Shown here one piece after another: positions 9,201-18,445 of a stretch of 64,000 nucleotides of DNA. The notes below the pieces were generated by a model. The model worked only from the letters and a program-made list of their open reading frames with translations. It was not told where the DNA came from and did not search any database. Origin of the DNA: Dyella telluris (GTDB lineage Bacteria; Pseudomonadota; Gammaproteobacteria; Xanthomonadales; Rhodanobacteraceae); the NCBI RefSeq assembly GCF_014297575.1, contig NZ_CP060412.1:3038001-3102000 (forward strand). Reading direction: 5' to 3'. Position numbers and translations under genes: made by a program. How positions within the stretch are numbered: the first letter of the stretch is position 1; each line of letters begins with the position of its first letter.

Positions 9201-9232
9201 GGAAACGGGCGGCGTCTGCGTCGCCCGTTTCC
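9201..9232 (+). terminator. Terminator-like hairpin after sulfatase 2
   Basis: A perfect 11-bp stem GGAAACGGGCG/CGCCCGTTTCC lies 12 bp after the sulfatase stop. The T-tract is short. Confidence 0.65.
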
Positions 9233-9323
9233 GTAGTTCTACGTAATTCAATCTTACTTAAGTAGCGTGTCACGCGCTGATTCCTCCCTATACTCGGGAC
9301 GTCCCTGGTCTCGCGCGAGTTGC

Positions 9324-11846
9324 ATGCCTGCGATGAAGTCTCCTCCTGCTGGACAGAAAGCCTTTGTGGCTGTGCCTACCTTCTCCTCGACCGGAGTCTG
9401 GTCCGCCTTGCTCCTGTTCGGTTCTGGCGCCGCATCGCTGGTTTACCAGTTGCTATGGATCAAGCAGCTCTCGCTGGTGGTGGGTGTCGAGGTTTATGCG
9501 GTCACCATCGCAGTGAGCGCGTTCTTCGCGGGACTCGCCGTCGGCGGCGCTTGGTTTGGTCGACGTGCGGATCAACTTGACCGCCCCTTGCGTCTTTATG
9601 CGTGGCTGGAAGGTGGCATCGCCTTGCTGGCCGTTGGGTCCACCTTGTTGCTTGCGCACAGCGCGGCGCTGTTTGCCACCTTGCAGGCGCATACGGGATG
9701 GCTGGCGTGGCTGCTGCCGTTCGTGCTCGTGGGTGTGCCCGCCGTTGCCATGGGTGGCACGCTGCCCGTGCTGGTGCGCGCCAGCGCTCGAGAAAGCGTG
9801 GCGGGTACCGGCGGCCGTCTGTACGCGGCGAACACGGCGGGTGCGATCGCCGGTGTGCTGCTGGCGCCGTTTGTGCTGCTGCCTGCGCTGGGCGTGCAGG
9901 GAGCGGCAATGGCGGCGGCCGCCATCAATGTGCTGGCGGCAATGGTTGCGCTGATGCTGGATAGCCGTCGCTCACCGCTGCAGCCTCCCGCCGCTGTGGC
10001 GGTGATGGCCGCCTCGTCATCCGCGCGTCTCGCGCTGGTGCTCTACGCCATTGCCGGCGGCATTGCGCTGGGTTACGAGGTGATCTGGTCGCAGACCGTG
10101 GTGCAGTTCATGAGCACCCGCGCCTTCGCCTTCGCCATGATGCTGACGGTGTACCTGCTCGGCCTGATGATCGGCAGCGCCATCTATTCGCGCTACGCGG
10201 ACCGGGTTCGTGATGGCTGGTTCGCCTTTGGTGCATTGATTGCCCTGGCCGGCCTGGTGGCATTGCTGCAGGTCAGCCTGCTCGGCGGGTGGCTGCCCAT
10301 GCTGCAAAGCCAGACGGCGAGCCTGGTGACCTCGTTGACGGGCAGCCGTCTGGCCGCCATGTGTGCGCGATTCGCGGTGGCTGCTATGGCGGTGGTGCTG
10401 TTGCCGACGCTGTTGCTGGGTGCGGCGTTTCCCGCTGCGCTACGTCTGTCCGCACGAACGGAGCAGAGCGGGCGCGGCGTGGGTATGGCGGTGGCACTCA
10501 ACACGCTCGGTGGCATCGCGGGCACCGCCCTGACCGGGTTTGTGCTCGTGCCGACGTTCGGGCTTGTGCGTTCGCTGGCCATGCTTGCCATCGTGGCTGC
10601 CATGGTCGGCATGGTTGCGGTATTCCGGGGTTCCACGGCGCCGGGGCGCTCGCGCTGGCTGGTCGTGACCATCGGCGCCTGCGCCCTGGTCACTGCCGTA
10701 CTGACGCCCTCCCAGAAGCTGGCGCAGCTGCTTGCCCAGGTGCGTGGCGGCGACCTGACCTTCTACGAAGAAAGTCGCGGCGGTACGGTCGCGGTGCTGG
10801 CGCAGGGACAGGGCGACAACCGTTTCCACCGGCTGTACATCCAGGGCGTGTCCAACTCCGGCGACACGCTGCCGTCGCAGCGCTACATGCGCCTGCAGGC
10901 GCTGCTGCCGCTGATCATCCACCGCGGCGAACCCCGTTCCGCCCTGGTGATCGGCTTTGGCACCGGCATCACCGCGGGAGCGTTGTCGCAGTATCCCGGG
11001 CTCACCACGCGCGTATGTGCCGAGTTGTTGCCTGCGGTGGTGCGCGCCGCGTCGCAGTTCCAGGGCAACTATGGCGCGGGCCGTGATCCGGGGCTGGACG
11101 TGCGGCTGCGCGATGGCCGACGCGAGTTGCTGGCCAGTGAACAGACCTACGACATGATCACGCTGGAACCGCCGCCGCCTTCGGCTGCGGGCGTGGTCAA
11201 TCTGTATTCGCGCGATTTCTACCAACTCGCGGCGAAGCGCCTGGCACCGGGTGGCGTGCTCGCGCAATGGTGGCCGCTGCCGACACAGAACGACGAGGAT
11301 TCGCGTGCCATGGTGCGTGCCTTCCTCGATGCCTTCCCGCACGCCACGCTGTGGACCACGGAACTGCACGAAATGCTGCTGGTCGGTTCGAACGACCCGA
11401 TCGAGCTCGATGCGGCACAGATCGAACAGCGCTTCAACCAGCCTTCGGTGGCGAAGTCGCTAGGCGAAGTGGGCGTCGCCACGCCGGCCGCGCTGTTGGC
11501 AACGTGGGTGACCGACCGGCAGGGCCTTGAGCGTTACGCGGGCAACACGCCGCCGGTGACGGACAACCGGCCCAGCATCGAATACGCCACCTGGGTGCGA
11601 CACAACGAGCTGGTCCGCGTGCTTCCCGAACTGGTGACCTTGCGCACGGAACCCGTCGTGCGTGGCGCGACTCCGGAGCTCACGGAGGCGATGCATCGCC
11701 AGCGCGACGTGCTGTTCACCTTCTATGCGTCAGGTTTGGCCGCGTACCAGGGTGATCGTGACCAATGGTCCGAGGCACTCGGCCTGGTCATGCAGGCCGA
11801 CGGCGACAACCCCTATTACCGCTGGATTGCCGGTGGCGGTCCGTGA
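9324..11846 (+). CDS. Membrane protein fused to a spermidine-synthase-like domain
   Basis: An 840-residue protein; the start is uncertain among ATG 9324, ATG 9333 and GTG 9267. The first roughly 500 residues hold many hydrophobic segments in a transporter-like arrangement (LLLFGSGAASLVYQLLW at the start). The C-terminal third is a Rossmann methyltransferase-like fold of the spermidine synthase family: ALVIGFGTGITAGAL, then LRDGRRELL, ITLEPPPPSAAG and LYSRDFYQLA. The classical GGGDGG and DSTDP motifs with the catalytic Asp are replaced by GFGTG and LEPPP, so polyamine synthesis is doubtful. It runs 31 bp ahead of the MoxR gene and may be co-transcribed with it. Confidence 0.75.
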   Translation: MPAMKSPPAGQKAFVAVPTFSSTGVWSALLLFGSGAASLVYQLLWIKQLSLVVGVEVYAVTIAVSAFFAGLAVGGAWFGRRADQLDRPLRLYAWLEGGIALLAVGSTLLLAHSAALFATLQAHTGWLAWLLPFVLVGVPAVAMGGTLPVLVRASARESVAGTGGRLYAANTAGAIAGVLLAPFVLLPALGVQGAAMAAAAINVLAAMVALMLDSRRSPLQPPAAVAVMAASSSARLALVLYAIAGGIALGYEVIWSQTVVQFMSTRAFAFAMMLTVYLLGLMIGSAIYSRYADRVRDGWFAFGALIALAGLVALLQVSLLGGWLPMLQSQTASLVTSLTGSRLAAMCARFAVAAMAVVLLPTLLLGAAFPAALRLSARTEQSGRGVGMAVALNTLGGIAGTALTGFVLVPTFGLVRSLAMLAIVAAMVGMVAVFRGSTAPGRSRWLVVTIGACALVTAVLTPSQKLAQLLAQVRGGDLTFYEESRGGTVAVLAQGQGDNRFHRLYIQGVSNSGDTLPSQRYMRLQALLPLIIHRGEPRSALVIGFGTGITAGALSQYPGLTTRVCAELLPAVVRAASQFQGNYGAGRDPGLDVRLRDGRRELLASEQTYDMITLEPPPPSAAGVVNLYSRDFYQLAAKRLAPGGVLAQWWPLPTQNDEDSRAMVRAFLDAFPHATLWTTELHEMLLVGSNDPIELDAAQIEQRFNQPSVAKSLGEVGVATPAALLATWVTDRQGLERYAGNTPPVTDNRPSIEYATWVRHNELVRVLPELVTLRTEPVVRGATPELTEAMHRQRDVLFTFYASGLAAYQGDRDQWSEALGLVMQADGDNPYYRWIAGGGP

Positions 11847-11877
11847 TCCACACCCGGCAAGGGAAATGCGAGGACGC

Positions 11878-12861
11878 ATGAACGCGAAAGAAGCAGTGGC
11901 TACCCTGCAGACGCAGATGGAAAGCTCCATCATCGGCCAGCGTGACCTGATCCGTCAGATGATCGTCGGCCTGTTGGCCAACGGTCACCTGTTGTTGGAA
12001 AGCCTGCCGGGCCTGGCCAAGACGCGTGCCGTGAAGAGCATGGCGAAAAACCTCGATACCGAGATGCGCCGCATCCAGTTCACGCCTGACCTGCTGCCGT
12101 CCGACATCACCGGCACCGAAGTGCTGCACCAGCAGGGCGGCCAGAACGTCTTCCAGTTCCAGCCGGGCCCGATTTTCGGCAACGTCATTCTCGCTGACGA
12201 GATCAATCGTGCGCCGGCCAAGGTACAGGCGGCGCTGCTCGAGGCTATGGAGGAACGGCAGATCACGGTGGCGGGCACCACCCACAAGATGCCCGACCTG
12301 TTCATCGTGATGGCCACGCAGAATCCCATCGAACAGGAGGGCACGTATCCGCTGCCCGAAGCCCAGCTCGATCGCTTCCTGATGAAGGTGCTGGTGGATT
12401 ACCCGGACAAGGACAGCGAGATCGGCGTGCTGGAACTGGTGCGCAGCGAAGAAGTGGGCGCCTCTTCGTCGAACCCTGCCGGCGCGCAGGCTACACGCAT
12501 CGAGCCGGCGAGCATCTTCGAGGCCCGCGGCGAAATCCATGGCATGCACGTTGCGCCGGCCATCGAGCAGTACATCATGGCGCTGGTCGATGCCACGCGG
12601 CACCCGGCCAACTACGACAAGACACTGGCAAGCTGGATCCAGATCGGCTCCAGTCCGCGTGGCGGCATTGCGCTGGAGCGCACGTCGCGCGTCCACGCGT
12701 GGCTGGAAGGCCGCGACCACGTGACGCCGGATGACGTTCGCGCCATGGCCCACCCGGTGCTTCGCCATCGCCTCATCCTCACTTACGACGCCAGCGCCGA
12801 AGGCATTTCCGCCGATCAGGTGCTGGACAAGATCCTGGAGCTGGTGGCGGTGCCCGCCTGA
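11878..12861 (+). CDS. MoxR-family AAA+ ATPase
   Basis: A 327-residue AAA+ ATPase of the MoxR group, with Walker A ESLPGLAKT (Lys48), Walker B ILADEINRAP and sensor ATQNPIEQEGTYPLPEAQLDR. ATG 11878 opens the reading frame of the conserved domain and lies 31 bp after the upstream gene. MoxR proteins act as chaperone-like ATPases with VWA-domain partners, and genes for exactly such partners follow immediately. It is the first gene of the Bat-like operon at 11878-18318, probably remodelling or activating an envelope complex through the VWA proteins. A cytoplasmic location is expected. Confidence 0.92.
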   Translation: MNAKEAVATLQTQMESSIIGQRDLIRQMIVGLLANGHLLLESLPGLAKTRAVKSMAKNLDTEMRRIQFTPDLLPSDITGTEVLHQQGGQNVFQFQPGPIFGNVILADEINRAPAKVQAALLEAMEERQITVAGTTHKMPDLFIVMATQNPIEQEGTYPLPEAQLDRFLMKVLVDYPDKDSEIGVLELVRSEEVGASSSNPAGAQATRIEPASIFEARGEIHGMHVAPAIEQYIMALVDATRHPANYDKTLASWIQIGSSPRGGIALERTSRVHAWLEGRDHVTPDDVRAMAHPVLRHRLILTYDASAEGISADQVLDKILELVAVPA

Positions 12862-12872
12862 GGGTCGCAGTC

Positions 12873-13823
12873 ATGGCGGATATAGCAGCCAGCGATGTGG
12901 GAACGGTTTACGTGACGCCTGCGCATCTGGCGCGTATGGAATATGACGCGCGGCGACTTCGCGCCACGCCGCACCGCCCGCACCACAGCATTCTTGCCGG
13001 GCGTCATGCCTCGCGCCTGCGCGGCCGCGGCCTCAATTTCGACGAGATCCGCGCCTATGTGCCCGGCGACGACATCCGTCATCTGGACTGGAAGGTCTCC
13101 TTGCGTGTCGGGCACGCGATGGTGCGCTCGTATACCGAAGAGCGCGACCGCCCCACGCTGTACGTGGTGGACCAGCGCATGTCCATGTTCTACGGCACGC
13201 GCCGCGCGATGAAGTCGGTGGTGGCGGCGGAAGTCGCCGCGCTGGGCGCGTGGATGGCGTTTCAGGCGGGCGACCGCGCCGGCGCGGTGATCTTCGACGA
13301 TACGGACATCCACAGCATTCGGGCCCATCGCAGCCGTTCGCGCGTGCAGGCGGTGCTGGGCGCACTCGCGCAAAGCAATCAGGCCTTGCGGGCCGACAGC
13401 CCGGCGCGCATCAACCCGGGGCAGCTGGATGCCGCCCTGCGCGCGGCGCTCCATCTGGCGACGCACGATTATCTGGTCTGCATTGTCAGCGACTTTCTTG
13501 GCGCGGACGAACAGACGCTCAAGCTCATCCGCGAACTGGCAACCCACAACGACGTCATCGCTGCGCTGGTATTTGATCCCTCGGCGCGGGCCATACCCGA
13601 TCGCGGCACGATCGTCGTCACCGAGGGCGAGCTGCAGGTCGAACTGGATTTCGATCGCAAGGGCATCCGCGAGCCTCTCAGCGCCATGTTCAACGATCGC
13701 CTGGAGCAGACGGTGGACCTGGTGCAGCGCTGTGGCGTGCCCACGCTGGCCATCGATACCGAACAGCCCACGCTGCTGCAGGTGGCGCGCATGCTTGGCC
13801 ATTTCGCGCTGATGCGAGGATGA
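12873..13823 (+). CDS. DUF58 domain protein of the Bat/MoxR operon
   Basis: A 316-residue DUF58 protein. The family signature is visible as GRGLNFDEIRAYVPGDDIRHLDWKVS in two overlapping pieces around residues 50-75, followed by a VWA-like fold (LYVVDQRMSMFYG). DUF58 proteins accompany MoxR ATPases almost universally and are presumed to be their substrates or adaptors. The gene starts 12 bp after the MoxR stop, and its own stop overlaps the next start codon (ATGA at 13820), indicating translational coupling. No membrane segment is evident. Confidence 0.88.
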   Translation: MADIAASDVGTVYVTPAHLARMEYDARRLRATPHRPHHSILAGRHASRLRGRGLNFDEIRAYVPGDDIRHLDWKVSLRVGHAMVRSYTEERDRPTLYVVDQRMSMFYGTRRAMKSVVAAEVAALGAWMAFQAGDRAGAVIFDDTDIHSIRAHRSRSRVQAVLGALAQSNQALRADSPARINPGQLDAALRAALHLATHDYLVCIVSDFLGADEQTLKLIRELATHNDVIAALVFDPSARAIPDRGTIVVTEGELQVELDFDRKGIREPLSAMFNDRLEQTVDLVQRCGVPTLAIDTEQPTLLQVARMLGHFALMRG

Positions 13824-14332
13824 CTGGCATGTACTGGCTCGCCGACAAGCCCCCGATGGCCTCCATTGCCGACCTGAAAGAGATTGCGGCGCCGGCGCCC
13901 GTGTCCTACATGCCGCAGACCACGGGTTGGTGGGTGCTTGGCGGGATCCTCCTGCTGGGCGTGCTGGTGGTTGCGTTCTTCAAATGGCGAAAATGGTGGC
14001 GCAATCGCTACCGTCGCGAAGCACAGGCCGAACTGGTCGCCATCGAGCGTGCGGCGGCCGATCCTTCCACCCGGGAGGACGCATTGGCGGCGATTCCCGT
14101 GCTGGTGAAGCGCACGGTGCTTGCCTGGGCGCCGCGACAGGAGGTGGGGCCGATGAGCGGCGACGCCTGGCTGCGCTACCTCGACGGTACCTATCCGGCC
14201 GGCGGCTTCCTGCAGGGACCGGGGCGCCAGCTCGATACCCTTGCTTACGGGCAGGGCAAAATCGGCAACGACGAGCTTGCGGCGCTGATGTCGCTTCTTC
14301 ATCAATGGGTCGACGGTCATGTTGCAGCTTGA
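13820..14332 (+). CDS. DUF4381 domain membrane protein
   Basis: A 170-residue protein with one strong membrane segment (WWVLGGILLLGVLVVAFF, about residues 36-54). A basic stretch (KWRKWWRNRYRR) and a soluble C-terminal domain with GDAWLRYLDG follow. It matches DUF4381, a family found between DUF58 and VWA genes in proteobacterial MoxR operons. The start overlaps the DUF58 stop (ATGA); ATG 13829 is an alternative. The function is unknown, probably an inner-membrane scaffold of the MoxR/VWA complex. Its end overlaps the next gene by 14 bases. Confidence 0.8.
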   Translation: MTGMYWLADKPPMASIADLKEIAAPAPVSYMPQTTGWWVLGGILLLGVLVVAFFKWRKWWRNRYRREAQAELVAIERAAADPSTREDALAAIPVLVKRTVLAWAPRQEVGPMSGDAWLRYLDGTYPAGGFLQGPGRQLDTLAYGQGKIGNDELAALMSLLHQWVDGHVAA

Positions 14333-15344
14333 GTATCCCTGGCTGCTGACACTGCTTCCGCTGCCCCTGCTGGTGTGGTGGCTGCTTCCGCCGTATGGCG
14401 AGCGGACCCGGGCCATCCGCGTTCCGTTCTTCGAGGACCTGACCAAGGCCACGGGGCTGAAGCCGGCACATGGCGCCGTGGTGCTGCGGGGCAACTGGCT
14501 GCGTCGCGTGCTGGCGCCGTTGTGCTGGGTGCTGGTGGTGCTGGCGCTGGCAGGTCCGGAGCGACTGGAGCCGCCGATCGAACGCACGCAGTCTGCGCGC
14601 GACCTTCTGCTCGCGATCGATCTGTCCGGCTCCATGGCCACGCCGGATTTCCTCGACCCGCAAGGGCAGCGCATTTCCCGCCTCGATGCGGTGAAAGGCG
14701 TGGTGGACGACTTCATCCGCCGCCGCACCACCGATCGTATCGGGCTCATCGTGTTCGGCACCAACGCCTTCCCGCAGGCGCCGCTCACGCTGGATCACGT
14801 AGCGGTGCGCGAGTTGCTCGATGAGTTGCGCGTGGGCATGGCGGGCCAGCAGACGGCGATCGGTGATGCGATAGGCATTGCCGTGAAGATGACCGAGCAT
14901 TCGCAACAACGCGAGCGCGTGCTGATCCTGCTCACCGACGGCAACGACACCGCAGGCCGCCTTCCGGCAGAGAAGGCCGCCGAGATCGCCAAGGCCAACC
15001 ATATCGTCATCCATACCATCGGTATCGGCGACCCGGAGGCCAAGGGCGAAAACAAGGTGGACCTGGCGGCGCTTCAGCGCATCTCCGCCGCCACTGGTGG
15101 GCGGAGTTTCCGCGGTGAAAACCGCGAGCAGCTTGCCGACATCTATGGCCTGCTCGATCGCATGACGCCAAGCAAGGTGAAGCACTCGGTCTATCGTCCC
15201 AAGCTCAAGCTGTACTACGTGCCGCTGGGCGCGGCCTTGTTGCTGATGGTGGCCTATCACCTGCTGATGCTTGGACTGTTTGCCCCGTTGGCGCGCCACC
15301 GCACAACGCCCGGGCCCGCCGCTGAAACGCAGGGAGGCGGGTGA
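14319..15344 (+). CDS. batA: VWA-domain membrane protein (BatA-like)
   Basis: A 341-residue BatA-type protein: two N-terminal membrane segments (about 7-25 and 62-79), a von Willebrand factor A domain and a C-terminal membrane helix (about 302-325). The metal-ion-dependent adhesion site is intact as D101-L-S-G-S105, with a distal LLTDGNDTAG motif. Bat proteins were linked to aerotolerance in Bacteroides and to stress or envelope phenotypes elsewhere; here the role is inferred from operon context. It overlaps the genes on both sides, so tight stoichiometric expression is likely. Confidence 0.85.
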   Translation: MLQLEYPWLLTLLPLPLLVWWLLPPYGERTRAIRVPFFEDLTKATGLKPAHGAVVLRGNWLRRVLAPLCWVLVVLALAGPERLEPPIERTQSARDLLLAIDLSGSMATPDFLDPQGQRISRLDAVKGVVDDFIRRRTTDRIGLIVFGTNAFPQAPLTLDHVAVRELLDELRVGMAGQQTAIGDAIGIAVKMTEHSQQRERVLILLTDGNDTAGRLPAEKAAEIAKANHIVIHTIGIGDPEAKGENKVDLAALQRISAATGGRSFRGENREQLADIYGLLDRMTPSKVKHSVYRPKLKLYYVPLGAALLLMVAYHLLMLGLFAPLARHRTTPGPAAETQGGG

Positions 15345-16963
15345 TGGATCAGGGCTTTCATTTCATCCGTCCGCTGTGGCTGCTGTTGCTGCCGCTTGGT
15401 CCCTTGTTGTTGTGGTGGTGGCGGCGGCGCAATGACCCGCTGCAGCGCTGGAAGGGCATGATCGCGCCGCATCTTCTGGCGCACCTGGTGGTGGGCGATA
15501 GCGAACGTTGGCGGCCGCGCCCCATTCACCTGCTCTGCGCCGCCCTCATGCTCGGCAGCATTGCCTGCGCAGGACCGACCTGGGAGCTGGAGTCGCCGCC
15601 GTTCGCGGAGGATCGCGCGCCGATGATGGTCGCCTTGGACCTTTCGCCGGCGATGAACGCCATGGATGTCTCGCCGACGCGGCTGGAGCGCGCCAAGCAG
15701 AAAGTGCGCGACCTGATGGCGCTGCGCGTCGGTGGCCGCACCGGGCTTATTGTTTATACCAACACGGCACACATGGTGTTGCCCCCCACGGATGACGCGG
15801 CGCTGATGGAGATGTTCCTGTCCGCGCTGAGCACCGACCTGCTGCCGGGCAAGGGCATGAATGCCGGCGCAGCGCTGGCGCTGGCTGATCGCCTGCTCGA
15901 TGCCGAGTCTGATCCGGGCACCATCGTGTTCTTCACCAGTGGTTTCGACGATGCGCAGATCCCGGCTTTCCTGACGCACCACCAGCATTCGCGGCAGCAG
16001 GTATTGATGCTGGCCGTAGGCACCACGGAGGGAGGCGCATTGCGCGCCGCCAACGGGAGCATCCAGACCGGACCGGACGGTGCACCCATCATCGCCAAGC
16101 TCGACGACAACGCACTGCAACGCCTCTCGTCGCAGGCGCACGTGCCCCTGGCAAGCATCACCTCGGGCAATCAGGACATGCAGTGGGTGCAGCGCGAGGC
16201 CGTGCACCACCTGCAGCTCGTCAACGACAAGACCACCCAGCACTGGAAGGAATATGGCTATTACCTGAGCTATCCCCTCGTGCTGTTGGCCCTGTTCTGG
16301 TTCCGTCGGGGCTGGGTGGTGCGTTGGGTATTCGTGTTCGGCTGCCTGGGGCTGGGTGCCGTGCCATCGCCGGCCGCCGCGGCCGACTGGCACGTGGCGG
16401 ACTGGTTCTTTACGCCCGACCAGCAAGGGCGGTGGTACTACGAGCACCGGGATTTCGGACGGGCGTCGGAACACTTCCAGAACCCGTACTGGAAGGGCTG
16501 GGCGTTGTATCAGCATGGTCGCTACGACGAGGCGCAGAAGATCTTCGAAACCTTGCCCGGTGCGGACGCCAGGTTCATGTCCGGCAACAGCTATGCGCGC
16601 CAGTTCGAGTATCAGGAAGCCATCGACGATTACAACGAAGCCCTGCGCATGCGTCATCCGTTTCCCGCGGCCGAGGCCAACTTGCGCCTGATGAAACAGC
16701 TGATGAAACAGCGTGAGCAGGTGCCTCCGGAAGATGAGGATGATGACTCCAAGCCGGACAAGATCAAGGAGGACAAGGAAGGCAAGAAGGGCAAGGCGAC
16801 CACCCAGGTTGAAGCCAAGCGCCCGGCCCAGCTGCCCGCCAACGTCTGGATGCGCAACCTCGATGTGTCGCCGGCTGAGTTCCTGCGCACCAAGTTCAGC
16901 ATCGAGAACAGTCCGCTCCCTCCCGCCACGCCTGCACCGGCGTCGGCTTCGAGCGTGCCATGA
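15344..16963 (+). CDS. VWA plus TPR membrane protein (BatB/BatC-like fusion)
   Basis: A 539-residue protein beginning at ATG 15344, which overlaps the previous stop (TGATG) and follows AGGGAGG; a GTG lies three bases upstream. It has N-terminal membrane helices, then a VWA domain whose metal site reads D100-L-S-P-A104. The second serine of DxSxS is replaced by Ala, so metal binding may be weakened. Two more hydrophobic segments come around residues 305-345, then TPR-like helices (ALYQHGRYDEAQKIFETL, ...EYQEAIDDYNEALR) and a charged, low-complexity tail. This combines the BatB and BatC roles in one chain. Confidence 0.85.
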   Translation: MDQGFHFIRPLWLLLLPLGPLLLWWWRRRNDPLQRWKGMIAPHLLAHLVVGDSERWRPRPIHLLCAALMLGSIACAGPTWELESPPFAEDRAPMMVALDLSPAMNAMDVSPTRLERAKQKVRDLMALRVGGRTGLIVYTNTAHMVLPPTDDAALMEMFLSALSTDLLPGKGMNAGAALALADRLLDAESDPGTIVFFTSGFDDAQIPAFLTHHQHSRQQVLMLAVGTTEGGALRAANGSIQTGPDGAPIIAKLDDNALQRLSSQAHVPLASITSGNQDMQWVQREAVHHLQLVNDKTTQHWKEYGYYLSYPLVLLALFWFRRGWVVRWVFVFGCLGLGAVPSPAAAADWHVADWFFTPDQQGRWYYEHRDFGRASEHFQNPYWKGWALYQHGRYDEAQKIFETLPGADARFMSGNSYARQFEYQEAIDDYNEALRMRHPFPAAEANLRLMKQLMKQREQVPPEDEDDDSKPDKIKEDKEGKKGKATTQVEAKRPAQLPANVWMRNLDVSPAEFLRTKFSIENSPLPPATPAPASASSVP

Positions 16964-18318
16964 GCGTGATCATGAAGACCTGGTTGCTGAGCCTGCTGTA
17001 CGTGATCGCCGTGGCGGCGCACGCCGATGAGCCGCCGCCGGCCCAGCTCCCTGCACAGCCACCGATGCGGGTGCTGGTGCATCAGGAGCCCGCCGGTACG
17101 CTGATGCAGGGGGAAACCACGCGCATCGTGGTGGACATCCTCACGCCGGATTTCTTCGCCGACGCGCCGCTCCTGCCCGAGCTGCACGTGGATGGCGCGT
17201 ACCTGTCGCTGTCCGACGAAACGCCGGGGCATCTGGTGAAGACGATCGATGGGCAAACGTGGTCCGGCGTGTCGCGCACCTACCTGATCACGCCGCTGAT
17301 GTCCGGTGCGATGGAGATTCCTTCGTTCGAGATCACGGCTCATCTTGGGGCCGACAAGACCCCGGTGTCCGTGCAGACCACGCCGCTCGCGTTGCAGGTG
17401 CGCGCGCTGGTGCTGCCGGCGGGCGTCACCGAAGCGCTGATTGCCGGCTCGTTGAAGGTGACGCAGACCGTGACGCCTTCGGGCGAAGGGCTGCATGTTG
17501 GCGATACCGTAACGCGTCGCGTGGAGATCTCCGCGGAAGGCGCACCGGCGATGATGTTGCCGCCTACCGAATTTCCAGCCATTGGCGGGCTCACGCTCTA
17601 CGGCGCATCGCCGATCACCCGCGATGCGGTCGACAATCACGGTGGTTTCGTTGGCGGTAGCCGCGTGGACACCGCCAGCTATGTCATCGACCGCCGGGGG
17701 CGCTACACCCTTCCGGCGATCACCCTGCGCTGGATGGACAGCCAGACGCGGGAGTGGCGCGAGAGTACCGTTCCCGCCGTGCATTTCCATGCCTGGTGGG
17801 GCGCCCCGGCCAAGCCGCGTTTTGCATTGCCGCAGCGCGGCTTCATGCCCCGGATGATCGAATGGTTTTCCAGCGACACGGGGATTGCGGTCGTGCTGCT
17901 GTGCGTGCTGGCCGGCCTGGCCTGGTACTTCCGCGAGGCTTGCCAGCGGCAGTGGGCACGGTGGAAAGCATGGCGATACCGCCGGCGCCATTCCGAAGCG
18001 GCGGCATTCCGCGCGCTCTCCCGGCAACGCCATGCCAGTTCAGCGGCGATCTTTGCGGCGGCCGTCGATACCTGGGTCCGCCGGGCAGCCGACGATGGCG
18101 CACCCGCCAGCGTTACCGCCTGGGCCGATCAGTACGGCGATGCAGCGCTGGGTGGCCAGTGGAATGCCTTGCAGGACGCCCTGTACGGGCAAGGCGTGCA
18201 GGCATGGTCCGCCCCGGCGATGGTCGACGGGCTCGCCGCGGCACGGCGTCGCTGGAAGCACGGCTTGCGACGCTGGCAGCATCGACCTGCCTTGCCACCG
18301 CTGAACCCGACAGGGTGA
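16960..18318 (+). CDS. batD: BatD-like oxygen-tolerance protein
   Basis: A 452-residue protein with an N-terminal signal (TWLLSLLYVIAVAAHA), a long extracytoplasmic beta-rich region typical of BatD (repeated immunoglobulin-like modules, for example VGDTVTRRVEISAEGAP), one membrane helix near residue 310 (IAVVLLCVLAGLAWYF) and a basic cytoplasmic tail. The start codon overlaps the previous stop (ATGA at 16960). It closes the MoxR-Bat operon. Its probable role is the periplasmic arm of the envelope complex; no enzymatic motif is visible. Confidence 0.82.
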   Translation: MSVIMKTWLLSLLYVIAVAAHADEPPPAQLPAQPPMRVLVHQEPAGTLMQGETTRIVVDILTPDFFADAPLLPELHVDGAYLSLSDETPGHLVKTIDGQTWSGVSRTYLITPLMSGAMEIPSFEITAHLGADKTPVSVQTTPLALQVRALVLPAGVTEALIAGSLKVTQTVTPSGEGLHVGDTVTRRVEISAEGAPAMMLPPTEFPAIGGLTLYGASPITRDAVDNHGGFVGGSRVDTASYVIDRRGRYTLPAITLRWMDSQTREWRESTVPAVHFHAWWGAPAKPRFALPQRGFMPRMIEWFSSDTGIAVVLLCVLAGLAWYFREACQRQWARWKAWRYRRRHSEAAAFRALSRQRHASSAAIFAAAVDTWVRRAADDGAPASVTAWADQYGDAALGGQWNALQDALYGQGVQAWSAPAMVDGLAAARRRWKHGLRRWQHRPALPPLNPTG

Positions 18319-18445
18319 GCGGCACGTCCGGCCTGTTCGCGGCTTCATCACACGCGCCCGCTAACATGCCCGCGCGCACCAATAAAAAGCAGCGTCCCGG
18401 AAAGGGAAGCAAGACGTTCTTAGTGTAGGTAGCGGGGAGAGACGG

